NCBI RefSeq assembly: GCF_014841565.1
Contig: NZ_JACYUD010000013.1
Location: 1 to 41,457, forward strand
Direction of reading: 5' to 3'
Source of the DNA: Rhizobium sp. CFBP 8762
GTDB taxonomy: Bacteria; Pseudomonadota; Alphaproteobacteria; Rhizobiales; Rhizobiaceae
DNA: 41,457 bases
Position 1 is the stretch's first letter. Every line of letters starts with the position of its first letter. A program made the position numbers and the translations under genes. This document shows positions 33,999 to 41,457 of this stretch, in pieces. A model generated the notes under the pieces. It worked only from the letters and a program-made list of their open reading frames with translations, ran no database searches and had not been told where the DNA came from.

Positions 33999-34083
33999 TG
34001 GTGCGGGTGGTCGGACTCGAACCGACACTCCTTTCGGAACTGGATTTTGAGTCCAGCGCGTCTACCAATTCCACCACACCCGC
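33999..34083 (-). tRNA. tRNA-Leu (anticodon CAA)
   Basis: An 85-nt class II tRNA on minus. The acceptor stem pairs GCGGGTG (34083-34077) with CACCCGC and is followed by A and an encoded CCA (34002-33999). The anticodon arm is CTGGA-CTCAAAA-TCCAG, giving anticodon CAA for UUG. The long variable arm (TTCCGAAAGGAGT) and the T-loop GGTTCGAGTCC are present. The acyltransferase and glycosyltransferase genes lie on the 3' side of the tRNA, the side where integrating elements would insert; I found no second copy of the tRNA 3' end. Confidence 0.97.
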
Positions 34084-34113
34084 AAAGCCGTCATGTCTGG
34101 TCGACGGAGACGA

Positions 34114-34141
34114 TCTATACGAACAGCTTCCGTGCGGTCAA
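34114..34141 (-). promoter_or_regulatory. Probable promoter of the tRNA-Leu gene
   Basis: On minus TTGACC (34141-34136), a 16-bp spacer and TATAGA (34119-34114), ending about 30 bp before the mature tRNA 5' end. Confidence 0.55.
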
Positions 34142-34265
34142 CTGGGATTTTGCATCAACACTCAGCTTCTTTCACAAATGCGTGAGAGCACAGTCATAAC
34201 CAGCGGCATTTACAGCTTGGCCGTTCCTGCTTACAAGGCAAACGCAACGAAAACTGGATATCTGC

Positions 34266-34853
34266 ATGCTGCGCAAATTGTACGACTGGACCATGTCTCT
34301 GGCAGGCAGAAAATCCGCTGAAGCCTGGCTCGGCGTGATCGCCTTCGTCGAAAGCTCGGTTTTTCTGGTGCCTGCCGATGTGCTGTTTGTACCGATGGCG
34401 CTGTCTAAGCCGGAAAAGGCGTGGCGCTACGCCATTATTGCCACGGTGTTTTCAGTTCTTGGCGGCATGGCTGGCTGGCTGCTCGGCCATTTTGCCTTCG
34501 AGGCCATCGCACGCCCTGTTCTGGAGTTTTACGGCAAGCTCGATGTGTTCGAGCAGATGAAGAGCTCCGTCAGCTATGAGATGATGGTGCTGCTGCTGGT
34601 CACATCCGGCCTGGCACACCTGCCCCCCATCAAGGTCGTGACGATCCTGGCGGGCGCGGTCAATATCAATTTTGGCCTGTTCGTGGTGTCTGCCATCATT
34701 GCCCGCGGTGCCCGTTTTCTGGTGCTGGCTTGGCTGTTGCAGCGCTATGGCGAAAGTATCAGGCACTTTATCGAGAATAAGCTTGGCCTGATTGCAGGGT
34801 TGGGCGCGTTCATACTGATTCTTTTGTATGGTGCGTACCGCACCCTGATCTGA
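34266..34853 (+). CDS. YqaA-like/DedA-related membrane protein
   Basis: 195 residues with about five hydrophobic segments. It belongs to the small YqaA group of the DedA/SNARE-associated (VTT) superfamily. The conserved pieces are WLGVIAFVESSVFLVPADVLFVPMAL near the N-terminus, the GGMAGWLLGHFAFE helix-turn, and SGLAHLPPIKVVTILAGAVNINFG. DedA-like proteins are linked to lipid carrier recycling and envelope integrity; a specific role for YqaA is not established. The dsbB gene follows closely on the same strand, so they are probably co-transcribed. Confidence 0.87.
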   Translation: MLRKLYDWTMSLAGRKSAEAWLGVIAFVESSVFLVPADVLFVPMALSKPEKAWRYAIIATVFSVLGGMAGWLLGHFAFEAIARPVLEFYGKLDVFEQMKSSVSYEMMVLLLVTSGLAHLPPIKVVTILAGAVNINFGLFVVSAIIARGARFLVLAWLLQRYGESIRHFIENKLGLIAGLGAFILILLYGAYRTLI

Positions 34854-34866
34854 AGTGGGATTTCTG

Positions 34867-35382
34867 ATGGAAAGAACACCTGTTGCGCCTTCCCGGCCGT
34901 TGACGGCAACGCTCATCGTTACCCTTGGCATGATTGTCACGGTCGCAAGCGCGCTTGGCTTCCAGCATCTGGGTGGTTACGTGCCATGCGCGCTGTGCCT
35001 TGTACAACGCGATCCCTATTATTTTGCTATTCCGCTTGGCATTCTGGCGATTGCCTTCATCGCCTTTCACCTGCCGCTATGGACCGTGCGGGTCTTGCTC
35101 GCCATTATCGGCGTTGTGATGCTGATTGGCGCGGGTATTGCCGTCTACCATGCAGGGGTGGAGTGGCATTTCTGGGCAGGACCAGCAACCTGCGCCACCA
35201 GCGCACCGTCCGTTACCACCAGCGCCGGCAACCTGCTGGGGGATCTGGATGCGGTCAAGCCGCCATCCTGCTCGGACGCATCGCTGCGCGTTCTCGGCCT
35301 GTCCTTTGCCGGGTGGAATGTTCTCGCCAGCCTCGCGCTTGCCGCTGTCGCCTTCTGGGGCGTGAGCAAGGGTCAGGGTTGA
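34867..35382 (+). CDS. dsbB: Disulfide bond formation protein B
   Basis: Inner-membrane quinone reductase that re-oxidises the periplasmic thiol oxidase DsbA. 171 residues with four hydrophobic segments. The first periplasmic cysteine pair is CALC in YVPCALCLVQRDPYY (near 41-44), with the conserved Arg after it; the second pair lies in the large loop (TCAT and PSCSD, about 100-135). I take ATG 34867 (GGGA 6 nt upstream) over GTG 34855. It follows the YqaA-like gene and overlaps the convergent HNH gene by 10 bp. Confidence 0.92.
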   Translation: MERTPVAPSRPLTATLIVTLGMIVTVASALGFQHLGGYVPCALCLVQRDPYYFAIPLGILAIAFIAFHLPLWTVRVLLAIIGVVMLIGAGIAVYHAGVEWHFWAGPATCATSAPSVTTSAGNLLGDLDAVKPPSCSDASLRVLGLSFAGWNVLASLALAAVAFWGVSKGQG

Positions 35383-35930
35383 AGCTCGACATCCCAATAG
35401 AGATAATCCATCCAGCTTTCGTGCAGAAAATTGGGTGGAAAATGCCGCCCGTTGTTGTGCAAATCCTGCACTGTGGGCGCATACGGCTTCTGGTGCGGAA
35501 ACATGCCCGCCTGCTTGGGCATTTTGCCGCCCTTGCGCAGATTGCACGGTGAACAGGCCGCCACGACGTTTTCCCAGGTCGTCTGCCCGCCTGCCCGCCG
35601 CGGAATGACGTGATCGAAGGTCAGATCATCCGGTGAGCCGCAATACTGGCATTCAAACTTATCCCGCAAAAACACATTGAATCGGGTAAAGGCCGGGTGG
35701 CGGGAGGGCTGAACATAGCTTTTCAGGCACACGACGCTTGGAAGCCGCATGGAAAAGCTTGGGGATGAAACCGAGTGGTCGTATTCTGCCAGAATGTTCA
35801 CACGGTCAAGAAAAACGGCCTTGATCGCGTCCTGCCAGGACCACAACGACAAGGGGTAGTAACTCAGCGGCCGAAAGTCGGCGTTCAGAACGAGCGCCGG
35901 AAGGCCTTGTGGTGAAACTGCAATCGTCAA
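35373..35930 (-). CDS. HNH endonuclease family protein
   Basis: 185 residues, found at a conserved place in many alphaproteobacteria. The C-terminal half has the zinc-HNH fold: CQYCG and CSPCN supply four Cys, and FDHVIPRRAGGQTTWENVVAAC holds the catalytic HNH positions (His in DHV, Asn in WENV, third position at the CNLRKGG end). The N-terminal half (LPALVLNADFRPLSYYPLSLWSWQDAIKAV) is typical of this housekeeping group rather than of restriction or homing enzymes. Its biological role is not known to me. It overlaps the dsbB stop by 10 bp in convergent orientation. Confidence 0.9.
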   Translation of the reverse strand: MTIAVSPQGLPALVLNADFRPLSYYPLSLWSWQDAIKAVFLDRVNILAEYDHSVSSPSFSMRLPSVVCLKSYVQPSRHPAFTRFNVFLRDKFECQYCGSPDDLTFDHVIPRRAGGQTTWENVVAACSPCNLRKGGKMPKQAGMFPHQKPYAPTVQDLHNNGRHFPPNFLHESWMDYLYWDVELQP

Positions 35931-36024
35931 GCTAGTCTCCTGATCGATACGGCACCTGCAAATATATACTAAGCGCGTTGCAACAGAATTGTGAAGATAA
36001 AACGCTAAAATTCAGCGGTATTGT

Positions 36025-36663
36025 TCAAACCCCACTATCCCGGCGAATCTGCCGTGCATAATAGGCCCAGAACAGGCGGGCGGCGACGCTGCGCCACGGT
36101 GACCACGCAGCAGAAACAACATCCAGTTCTACTAAACTTGGCCGCATGCCCAAAGACAGACCGTGTCCAACGGCATTTTGCAAAGCAACATCGCCCACTG
36201 GAAATATATCGGGATGGCCCGCGCAAAACACAAGATACACTTGCGCAGTCCAGCGCCCGATACCCCGGATTTTGGTGAGCGATGATATGGCAAGATGCGG
36301 CTCCATCTCGCACACGGAATAAAGATCCAGCGCACCGGAGGCGACTGCATGCGCGGCAGCCTGCAAGGTGGAGAATTTGGCACGGGAGAGCCCGATACGC
36401 CGGGAGGCTTCTTCATCCAGCCCTAGTACAGCCTCCGGCGTCACCATACCGCAGACCTGTTCCAGCCGCTGCCAGATAGCACGGGCACTGGCTTTGGAAA
36501 CCATTTGCGACACGATGATATCGGCAAGGCTGGGAAAGCCGGGCGGGGTTCGGCGCAAAGGCACCGGGCCTGCTTTTTCCACAACGGCAATCAGCCGCGC
36601 ATCCAGCATCATCAGGCCATTGAGACCCGCTGTCATATCCTCATGGGTATGAATGATCTGCAT
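36025..36663 (-). CDS. DNA-3-methyladenine glycosylase II (AlkA-like, HhH-GPD)
   Basis: Removes alkylated purines such as 3-methyladenine from DNA, starting base excision repair. 212 residues from the ATG at 36663 (AGAGG about 8 nt upstream); the frame continuing to 36804 overlaps gluQ and lacks a ribosome site. The helix-hairpin-helix LTKIRGIGRWTAQVYLVF (near 130-147) is followed by the Gly-Asp of FPVGDVALQNAV, whose Asp is catalytic. It lacks the N-terminal extra domain of E. coli AlkA, as do many alphaproteobacterial homologues. Divergent from gluQ by about 57 bp. Together with Ada it would repair alkylation damage. Confidence 0.9.
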   Translation of the reverse strand: MQIIHTHEDMTAGLNGLMMLDARLIAVVEKAGPVPLRRTPPGFPSLADIIVSQMVSKASARAIWQRLEQVCGMVTPEAVLGLDEEASRRIGLSRAKFSTLQAAAHAVASGALDLYSVCEMEPHLAISSLTKIRGIGRWTAQVYLVFCAGHPDIFPVGDVALQNAVGHGLSLGMRPSLVELDVVSAAWSPWRSVAARLFWAYYARQIRRDSGV

Positions 36664-36720
36664 ACCATCAGCCTCTTCTGGACATAGGCAAGACACAATT
36701 TCTATGGCAAAACCTTGGAC

Positions 36721-37593
36721 ATGTCGCCTCTTTCTGCCTCTTCGATGTCTCAGCCGGTTTTTCGCTTCGCCCCCAGTCCGAATGGCCGCCTGCATCTGGG
36801 CCACGCTTTTTCGGCATTGCTGAATCAGACGATGGCAGAATCAGGGAACGGGCGTCTGCTGCTGCGGATCGAGGATATCGATCGCGTCCGGTGTGCGCCC
36901 GAATTCAAGGCGGGGATTTACGACGATCTGAACTGGCTTGGCGTCTCCTATGAGACACCGGTGCGGCGACAATCAGACCATTTCGCCGACTACGCGCACG
37001 CGCTGGAGCGACTTCAAGCTCGCGGCCTTGTCTACCCTGCCTTTCTCACGCGCAAGGAGGTGAGAGCACAGACCACCGCCGACTGGCCGAAAGACCCCGA
37101 TGGCACACCGCTCTACCCGACATTCGAGCGCGACATGGACGCGAGCGAACGTCAACGCAGATTGGACAATGGCGAACACCATGCGTGGCGGCTCAATATG
37201 CAACGCGCTTTGCAGGACGTTGGCGAGATCCTCACATGGCAGGAAACCGGGGATGGCCAGAAGGGTATTGTCCAGGCCAACCCGGCAGTCTAGGGCGATG
37301 TGATTCTGTCCCGCTCGGATGCTCCGGCCAGCTATCATCTGGCGGCCACGCTGGACGATGCAGTTCAGGGGGTCACGCATGTGGTGCGCGGCCTCGATCT
37401 CTTCTCATCCACGTCCATCCATCGCCTGCTGCAGCATCTGCTGGATTTGCCCGAGCCGGTGTATCACCACCATCGCCTGATCACGGGACCGGATGGCCGT
37501 AAGCTTGCCAAAAGCAACGGGGACAAGGGGCTCCACCAGCTGCGCGCGGAAGGTTGCACCCCCGGCACCATCCGTTCGCTACTGAACCTCTGA
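36721..37593 (+). pseudogene. gluQ: Glutamyl-Q tRNA(Asp) synthetase interrupted by an in-frame TAG
   Basis: GluQ attaches glutamate to the queuosine in the anticodon of tRNA-Asp. The full frame would give 290 residues, the family length. It has the HIGH-type motif APSPNGRLHLGHAFSAL (near 20), and the KMSKS-like GRKLAKSNGD near 260, and no anticodon-binding domain. Codon 191 (37291-37293) is TAG between NPAV and GDVILSRSDAPASYHLA; homologues normally have Trp before GDV, so TGG to TAG is the simplest change. Both sides are in the same frame and otherwise undamaged, so the mutation is recent, a sequencing error, or read through. The zinc cysteines of E. coli GluQ are absent. The gene overlaps the convergent YihY gene by 15 bp. 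Confidence 0.87.
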
Positions 37594-38472
37594 CAGGCGT
37601 TTTTCCTCAGACGAGCGAAAGCTGCGGATGACCATGCGTTTTACTTTGAATTTCATGATCGCCGCATTGATTTCGGCGCCGATGATGAAAATCATGCCTA
37701 CCATATAGAGAAAAACCAGTGCGATCATCAGCGAGGCCAGACCGGCATAGGTTGCAGCGTAATTGGCAAACATAGAGAGATAATAAGCAAAGGCGTAGGC
37801 ACCGGTAGACCAGAGCAGCAAAGTTAACAGAATTCCCGGCACCACATCCATGATCTTGCGCCGGCCATCGGGTAGCCAGAGATGGCAGACCACCAGGCCA
37901 ATGGTGAGAACCACGAGCGCAACCACCAGACCCCAATTGCCGATGAGCGACAGAAATTCGCGCAAACCGGGAATAAACCGATAGGTAAAGTTCAGCGCCA
38001 GCGGTGCCGCGACCAGCCCGATGCTGACCGCGACAAGGCTCAACACCCCAGCAATGACGAAACCAAGGCTCGCAAGACGGGTGGCATACCATGGCCGGGT
38101 TTCCGGCACGCGGTATGCCCGATTCAGCGATACCCGCAAGGCCTCGACGCCGTTGGAGGCGAAGTAGGCTGCAGCCAGCACCGATACCGTCAGCAAGCCA
38201 CCGCGCGGGATGGTCAGCACCCGCACCACTTCATCCGAGATCGGCTTGGCGATGACTTCCGGCCATGTATCGAAAATCAGATGAACGGCAGTTGCGGAAA
38301 ACTGGTCCGCACCCAGAAAATTGCCGAGCGCTGCACCAAAGATGAGAAACGGAAACAAGGCCAACAGGGTGGACAGCGCAATATGGCTGGCCATGGCCCA
38401 CCCATCGTCATCGCTAAAATGCCACAGTGCATCAAAAATTACTTTATAAGCCATTTTGAGGGCTACAGGCAT
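37579..38472 (-). CDS. YihY/BrkB family inner-membrane protein
   Basis: 297 residues with six hydrophobic segments, of the family once mis-called ribonuclease BN. Conserved pieces are GWAMASHIALSTLLALFPFLIFGAALG, the PRGGLLTVSVLAAAYFASNGVEALRVSLNRAY block and NYAATYAGLASLMIALVFLYMVGMIFIIGAEINA near the end. The molecular role is unknown; BrkB was linked to serum resistance in Bordetella. The C-terminal tail is basic then acidic (KRMVIRSFRSSEEKRLSEVQ). It is convergent with, and overlaps, the end of gluQ. Confidence 0.9.
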   Translation of the reverse strand: MPVALKMAYKVIFDALWHFSDDDGWAMASHIALSTLLALFPFLIFGAALGNFLGADQFSATAVHLIFDTWPEVIAKPISDEVVRVLTIPRGGLLTVSVLAAAYFASNGVEALRVSLNRAYRVPETRPWYATRLASLGFVIAGVLSLVAVSIGLVAAPLALNFTYRFIPGLREFLSLIGNWGLVVALVVLTIGLVVCHLWLPDGRRKIMDVVPGILLTLLLWSTGAYAFAYYLSMFANYAATYAGLASLMIALVFLYMVGMIFIIGAEINAAIMKFKVKRMVIRSFRSSEEKRLSEVQ

Positions 38473-38560
38473 GTAATCTCCGTCTTGGCATCGGCTATCG
38501 CAATTGTAAGGAGCGACTAGATATGGGAAAGCTGATCCGATTTATACAGGGATCGTATGT

Positions 38561-39394
38561 ATGAAAGCACAACGCAGCATCATCATCACCGGTTGTTCAT
38601 CCGGCATTGGCGCATGGTGCGCGCGTGCCTTGCAGCGGGATGGCTGGCGGGTGTTTGCCACCGTGCGCAAAACAGAAGACCTGAAAGCGCTGACCTCGGA
38701 CGGCATTGAGGCGTTCATCATGGACTATACGCAGCCTGATACCATTTCGAGTCTGGTCAAAGCGGTGCTCACCCGCACCGGCGGCACGCTGGATGCGCTG
38801 TTCAACAACGGTGCCTATGGTCAGCCCGGCGCGGTGGAAGACCTGACCACGGAGGTGCTGCGTCAGCAGTTCGAAACCAACGTGTTCGGCTGGCATGAGT
38901 TGACACGGCAGGTCATTCCCATCATGCGCCGTCAGGGTCATGGCCGCATCGTGCAGTGCTCGTCGGTGCTTGGCATTGTGCCCTATCGCTGGCGCGGGGC
39001 CTATAACGCCTCCAAATTTGCGCTGGAAGGGCTAAGCCTGACCCTGCGCATGGAACTGAGCGGCACCGGCATTCACGTCAGCCTGATTGAGCCCGGCCCC
39101 ATCGCCTCGAAATTTACCGCCAATGCGCTACTTCATGTCGAGAAGAACATTGATGTGGAGAACTCGGTTCATGCAGAAGACTATCGCCGCCAGTTGCGCC
39201 GCTTGAAGGGCGAGGCGCCGCCGGCCAAGGGCAAGCTGGAACCGGATGCCGTGTACAAGGTTCTCGCCCATGCGTTGACGGCTAGAAATCCAAAGCCCCA
39301 CTACCCTGTTACGACGCCTGCAAAGCAGGGTATGCTTTTGAAGAAGCTTTTGCCCGCTGCCACGTTCTACCGCATCATCGCCAAGTTCGGCTGA
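38561..39394 (+). CDS. SDR family NAD(P)-dependent oxidoreductase
   Basis: A 277-residue classical short-chain dehydrogenase. The cofactor motif TGCSSGIG (near 10-17) is followed by RKTEDLKAL, the NNGAYGQPG loop, the catalytic Ser in QCSSVLG and Tyr-Lys in YNASKFALEG (near 147-151). Residue RK after the second strand suggests NADP(H) preference. The C-terminal extension with PKPHYPVTTPAKQGMLLKKLLP resembles the retinol-dehydrogenase-like SDR group. The substrate is unknown. The following twin-TM gene starts 45 bp later on the same strand. Confidence 0.9.
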   Translation: MKAQRSIIITGCSSGIGAWCARALQRDGWRVFATVRKTEDLKALTSDGIEAFIMDYTQPDTISSLVKAVLTRTGGTLDALFNNGAYGQPGAVEDLTTEVLRQQFETNVFGWHELTRQVIPIMRRQGHGRIVQCSSVLGIVPYRWRGAYNASKFALEGLSLTLRMELSGTGIHVSLIEPGPIASKFTANALLHVEKNIDVENSVHAEDYRRQLRRLKGEAPPAKGKLEPDAVYKVLAHALTARNPKPHYPVTTPAKQGMLLKKLLPAATFYRIIAKFG

Positions 39395-39439
39395 ATCTAT
39401 CAACCAAAATCGCCCAGCAACCAAAAATCGAATGGTCCC

Positions 39440-39637
39440 ATGTCCACTTTTCTTACAGTTCTGACCCTGATCGTCATGGGCCTTGTCGCCATTGTGCTGG
39501 TGCGCGGTCTCGTCAATATGGCGCGCGGCGGCAGCGGCAATACATCCAACAAGCTGATGCAGGCCCGCATCCTGCTACAGGCGGTAGCCATTCTTCTCAT
39601 CATGTTTACGCTCTGGATAACGGGCGGCGGTCGATAA
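39440..39637 (+). CDS. Twin transmembrane protein (HIG1-like), unknown function
   Basis: 65 residues with two hydrophobic helices (about 3-24 and 43-62) joined by a basic loop RGLVNMARGGSGNTSNKLMQARIL. This resembles the hypoxia-induced HIG1 domain, whose mitochondrial members associate with respiratory complexes III and IV. The gene lies 17 bp before the cob(I)alamin adenosyltransferase gene, an order I recognise from other Rhizobiaceae. Respiratory involvement is inference from the fold. Confidence 0.85.
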   Translation: MSTFLTVLTLIVMGLVAIVLVRGLVNMARGGSGNTSNKLMQARILLQAVAILLIMFTLWITGGGR

Positions 39638-39654
39638 GTTGAAGGGGTCCGATC

Positions 39655-40233
39655 ATGGTCAAGCTCAATAAAATCTACACGAAAACCGGTGACGACGGCA
39701 CGACAGGTCTGGTTTCCGGCCCCCGTCGCCTGAAAGCCGATCTGCGCGTGGAAGCCTATGGTACCGTCGACGAGGCCAATTCCTATCTTGGCGTCGCCCG
39801 CCAGTACACCGCTGATCTGCCAGACCTCGATGCCATGCTGATGCGGATCCAGAATGACCTGTTCGATCTCGGGGCCGATCTCGCAACCCCTGACACGGGA
39901 GAAAAACCGGAATGGGAGCCGTTGCGCATCGTTAGCCAACAGGTGGACCGAATCGAGCAGGAAATCGACCGGTTAAACGCCGATCTCCAGCCGTTGACCT
40001 CCTTCGTGCTGCCCGGCGGCAGTGCCGCATCCGCAGCCCTGCATGTGGCGCGCACCATTGCCCGGCGCGCAGAGCGCGACATGGTGGCGTTGTCGAAGAC
40101 AGACGGGGAAGTGGTGAGCCGCGAGGCGCTGGCCTATGTCAACCGTTTATCGGACTTTCTGTTCGTGGCGGCGCGCTGGGTCAACGACCAGGGCCGCGCC
40201 GATGTGCTGTGGGTCCCCGGCAAAAACCGCTAG
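39655..40233 (+). CDS. Cob(I)alamin adenosyltransferase, PduO type
   Basis: Transfers the adenosyl group of ATP to reduced cobalamin to form adenosylcobalamin. 192 residues, five-helix trimeric fold. The ATP-binding N-terminus KIYTKTGDDGTTGLVSG is intact, as are VEAYGTVDEANSYLGVAR, the SFVLPGGSAASAALHVARTIARRAER block that binds ATP and cobalamin, and the C-terminal YVNRLSDFLFVAARW. It follows the twin-TM gene by 17 bp. Its TAG stop codon is the first three bases of palindromic repeat B. Confidence 0.94.
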   Translation: MVKLNKIYTKTGDDGTTGLVSGPRRLKADLRVEAYGTVDEANSYLGVARQYTADLPDLDAMLMRIQNDLFDLGADLATPDTGEKPEWEPLRIVSQQVDRIEQEIDRLNADLQPLTSFVLPGGSAASAALHVARTIARRAERDMVALSKTDGEVVSREALAYVNRLSDFLFVAARWVNDQGRADVLWVPGKNR

Positions 40234-40334
40234 AACGCTATTCGATCTGATTGAATCAGATCGGCGCTCTAAGTCGTTTATTTGTGAGCATAATCTTTTC
40301 GATCCTCGCTTCGCTCCGGTCGGATTATGCTCTA
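40231..40334. repeat. 104-bp palindromic intergenic repeat, copy B (RIME-like)
   Basis: Nearly identical to copy A at 26391-26493, including the CTCGCTTCGCTCCGG tip. The second module is a perfect 10-bp stem GAGCATAATC/GATTATGCTC. It lies between the adenosyltransferase and rhomboid genes on the same strand; the rhomboid start codon is 19 bp beyond its end. As in copy A, its first TAG is the stop codon of the preceding gene. Confidence 0.93.
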
Positions 40335-40353
40335 GTCTTGTTCAGGGAATTTC

Positions 40354-41133
40354 ATGTTCATTCCGCTCTACGATCGAAATTCCCTGAAACATATTCGCAA
40401 GCAATATGTCACGATTGCCCTGATCCTCGCCAACATCGTTGTGTGGCTGCTGACGGGGCCGGTTGCCAGCGACCAGTTTGCCAATGCTGCGGTGCTGGGG
40501 CTTGGCTACATTCCGGCGGTGGCCTTCAATTTCGCGTATATCGACCCGGCCTCCGTGCTGGTGCCCCCATATGCCACCTATATCACCTACGCGTTTCTGC
40601 ATGGGGACATTACCCATCTCGGCATGAACATGCTGTTCCTCTGGGTCTTCGGCGATAATGTCGAGGATGCCATGGGGCATTTTCGATTTCTCTGCTTCTA
40701 CCTTTTGTGTGCTGCGGCCGGTGCGTTGGCGCATGGTTTGATCAACCCGCAGTCCGAAGCACCACTGATTGGTGCATCCGGCGCGATTTCCGGCGTGGTA
40801 GCGGCCTATTTTCTGCTGCATCCGAAGGTGCGGGTCTGGGTCCTCGTCTTTTTCCGCATACCGCTTCCCCTGCCCGCCTTCATTCCGCTTGCGCTGTGGA
40901 TCGGTCAGCAGGTCTACATGCTGGTTATCAATCAGGACAGCGGCGTATCCTGGGCAGCCCATGTCGGCGGTATCGTGACCGGGTCTTTGTTGATTGTCTT
41001 TTTGCGACGTACCGATGTGCCATTGTTCGACCGCACCATCGTGACACCAAAGGCCGTTGCGCACGAAAAACCTGAAATTCCGGTCCCGCAAACCCAAGCG
41101 GAGCCGGAACCGACACGTTGGGGCCGTTCCTGA
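40354..41133 (+). CDS. Rhomboid family intramembrane serine protease
   Basis: A 259-residue membrane protease with about six helices that cuts membrane-embedded substrates. The catalytic Ser is in GASGAISGVVAAYF (near 145-148) and the His in SWAAHVGGIVTG (near 207); the supporting HGDITHLGMNMLFLWVFG (helix 2, His and Asn of the oxyanion region) is intact. A soluble Pro/Glu-rich tail follows the last helix. AGGGAA stands 4 nt before the ATG. Natural substrates are unknown. Confidence 0.93.
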   Translation: MFIPLYDRNSLKHIRKQYVTIALILANIVVWLLTGPVASDQFANAAVLGLGYIPAVAFNFAYIDPASVLVPPYATYITYAFLHGDITHLGMNMLFLWVFGDNVEDAMGHFRFLCFYLLCAAAGALAHGLINPQSEAPLIGASGAISGVVAAYFLLHPKVRVWVLVFFRIPLPLPAFIPLALWIGQQVYMLVINQDSGVSWAAHVGGIVTGSLLIVFLRRTDVPLFDRTIVTPKAVAHEKPEIPVPQTQAEPEPTRWGRS

Positions 41134-41263
41134 AGAAGTTTAAGGATGCCATGAAACGTCTGTTGTAATTGGAGAAAAAACGCGTATCGATGTCGTCAAT
41201 CGACTATCACGCGGGTCTGAAGTATCGCATTTTCGTGCGTCTGCTGGGGAAGGAATTGAACAT

Positions 41264-41457
41264 ATGAAGGTACTGGTCACGGTCAAGCGGGTTGTGGACT
41301 ACAACGTCAAGATACGCGTCAAGCCGGATGGTTCAGGCGTGGAACTGGCCAATGTGAAGATGTCGATGAACCCGTTCGACGAAATCTCGGTGGAAGAAGC
41401 GCTGCGCCTGAAAGAGGCTGGCAAGGCTTCCGAAGTTGTCGTCGTGTCCATCGGTCC
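41264..41457 (+). CDS. etfB: Electron transfer flavoprotein beta subunit (partial, runs off the window)
   Basis: The first 64 codons of the AMP-binding subunit of ETF, which takes electrons from acyl-CoA and other dehydrogenases to ubiquinone. It begins [23 protein letters not shown] and has the family segment [26 protein letters not shown] stands about 8 nt before the ATG. The 130 bp after the rhomboid gene hold no other gene; etfA is expected next, outside the window. Confidence 0.95.
   Translation, partial: MKVLVTVKRVVDYNVKIRVKPDGSGVELANVKMSMNPFDEISVEEALRLKEAGKASEVVVVSIG

Noticed and set aside
33999-34083. tRNA-Leu as the attachment site of an integrated element.
   Set aside because: I found no integrase gene and no direct repeat of the tRNA 3' end within the window, so only the weaker statement about an accessory gene pair is kept.
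36664-36804. N-terminal extension of the AlkA-like protein.
   Set aside because: The longer frame overlaps the divergent gluQ start, is very basic and unlike the family, and a ribosome site supports the ATG at 36663.
41134-41263. A small gene between the rhomboid and etfB genes.
   Set aside because: Only frames of a few codons exist (for example ATG AAA CGT CTG TTG TAA), with no conserved content.
1-41457. CRISPR array, transposase, toxin-antitoxin pair, prophage or restriction system.
   Set aside because: No regularly spaced repeats, no transposase or integrase motifs, and the only HNH protein belongs to a housekeeping-type family without a partner.

Overview
The window looks like a chromosomal segment of an alphaproteobacterium of the Rhizobiaceae (Agrobacterium/Rhizobium-like). 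The evidence is the conserved order lysC-ptsP-prfA-prmC-DUF4167-clpB, divergent ubiG, the rhizobial small proteins (DUF1178, a 'twin transmembrane' protein next to a PduO-type adenosyltransferase), moderately high G+C, and about 103-bp palindromic intergenic repeats that match the RIME-type mosaic elements of this family. Genus cannot be fixed from sequence alone. Most of the window is core genome; I see no prophage, IS transposase, CRISPR array or recognisable defence system.

Layout. 1-2242: tail of an unknown gene, then an M23 cell-wall peptidase. 2360-11993 (minus): lysC, ptsP, prfA, prmC, a DUF4167 protein and clpB, i.e. lysine-family amino-acid synthesis, nitrogen PTS, translation termination and disaggregation. 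12248-13443 (plus): ubiG and a VOC protein. 13573-15948 (minus): DUF1178, a Nit-type amidohydrolase, glutaredoxin grxC and a ComF protein. 15973-16857 (plus): an NDUFAF5-like methyltransferase. 16854-20722 (minus): a small membrane protein, mutT, a GNAT acetyltransferase, argJ and a periplasmic parvulin PPIase. 20986-26393 (plus): secA, a polysaccharide flippase and a FemAB/BioF2-type acyltransferase. 26508-29695 (minus): an MDR oxidoreductase and a quaternary-amine ABC permease and binding protein lacking their ATPase.

30054-33918 (plus) is the most unusual part: ada, a roughly 480-bp diverged tandem duplication that created a chimeric glycosyltransferase/Ada reading frame, then a GT4 glycosyltransferase and an acyltransferase-3 protein. 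A tRNA-Leu(CAA) follows on the minus strand. 34266-38472: YqaA-like membrane protein, dsbB, HNH endonuclease, alkA-like glycosylase, gluQ interrupted by an in-frame TAG, and a YihY/BrkB protein. 38561-41457: SDR oxidoreductase, twin-TM protein, cob(I)alamin adenosyltransferase, rhomboid protease and the start of etfB.

Points deserving a second look: the ada/glycosyltransferase duplication and chimera; the amber codon replacing a probable Trp codon in gluQ; two palindromic repeats whose first three bases are the TAG stop codon of the preceding gene; a related repeat inside the binding-protein/permease operon and a half-element between secA and the PPIase gene; the missing transporter ATPase; and the flippase plus acyltransferase pair behind secA. 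I did not find a clearly new multi-gene system.
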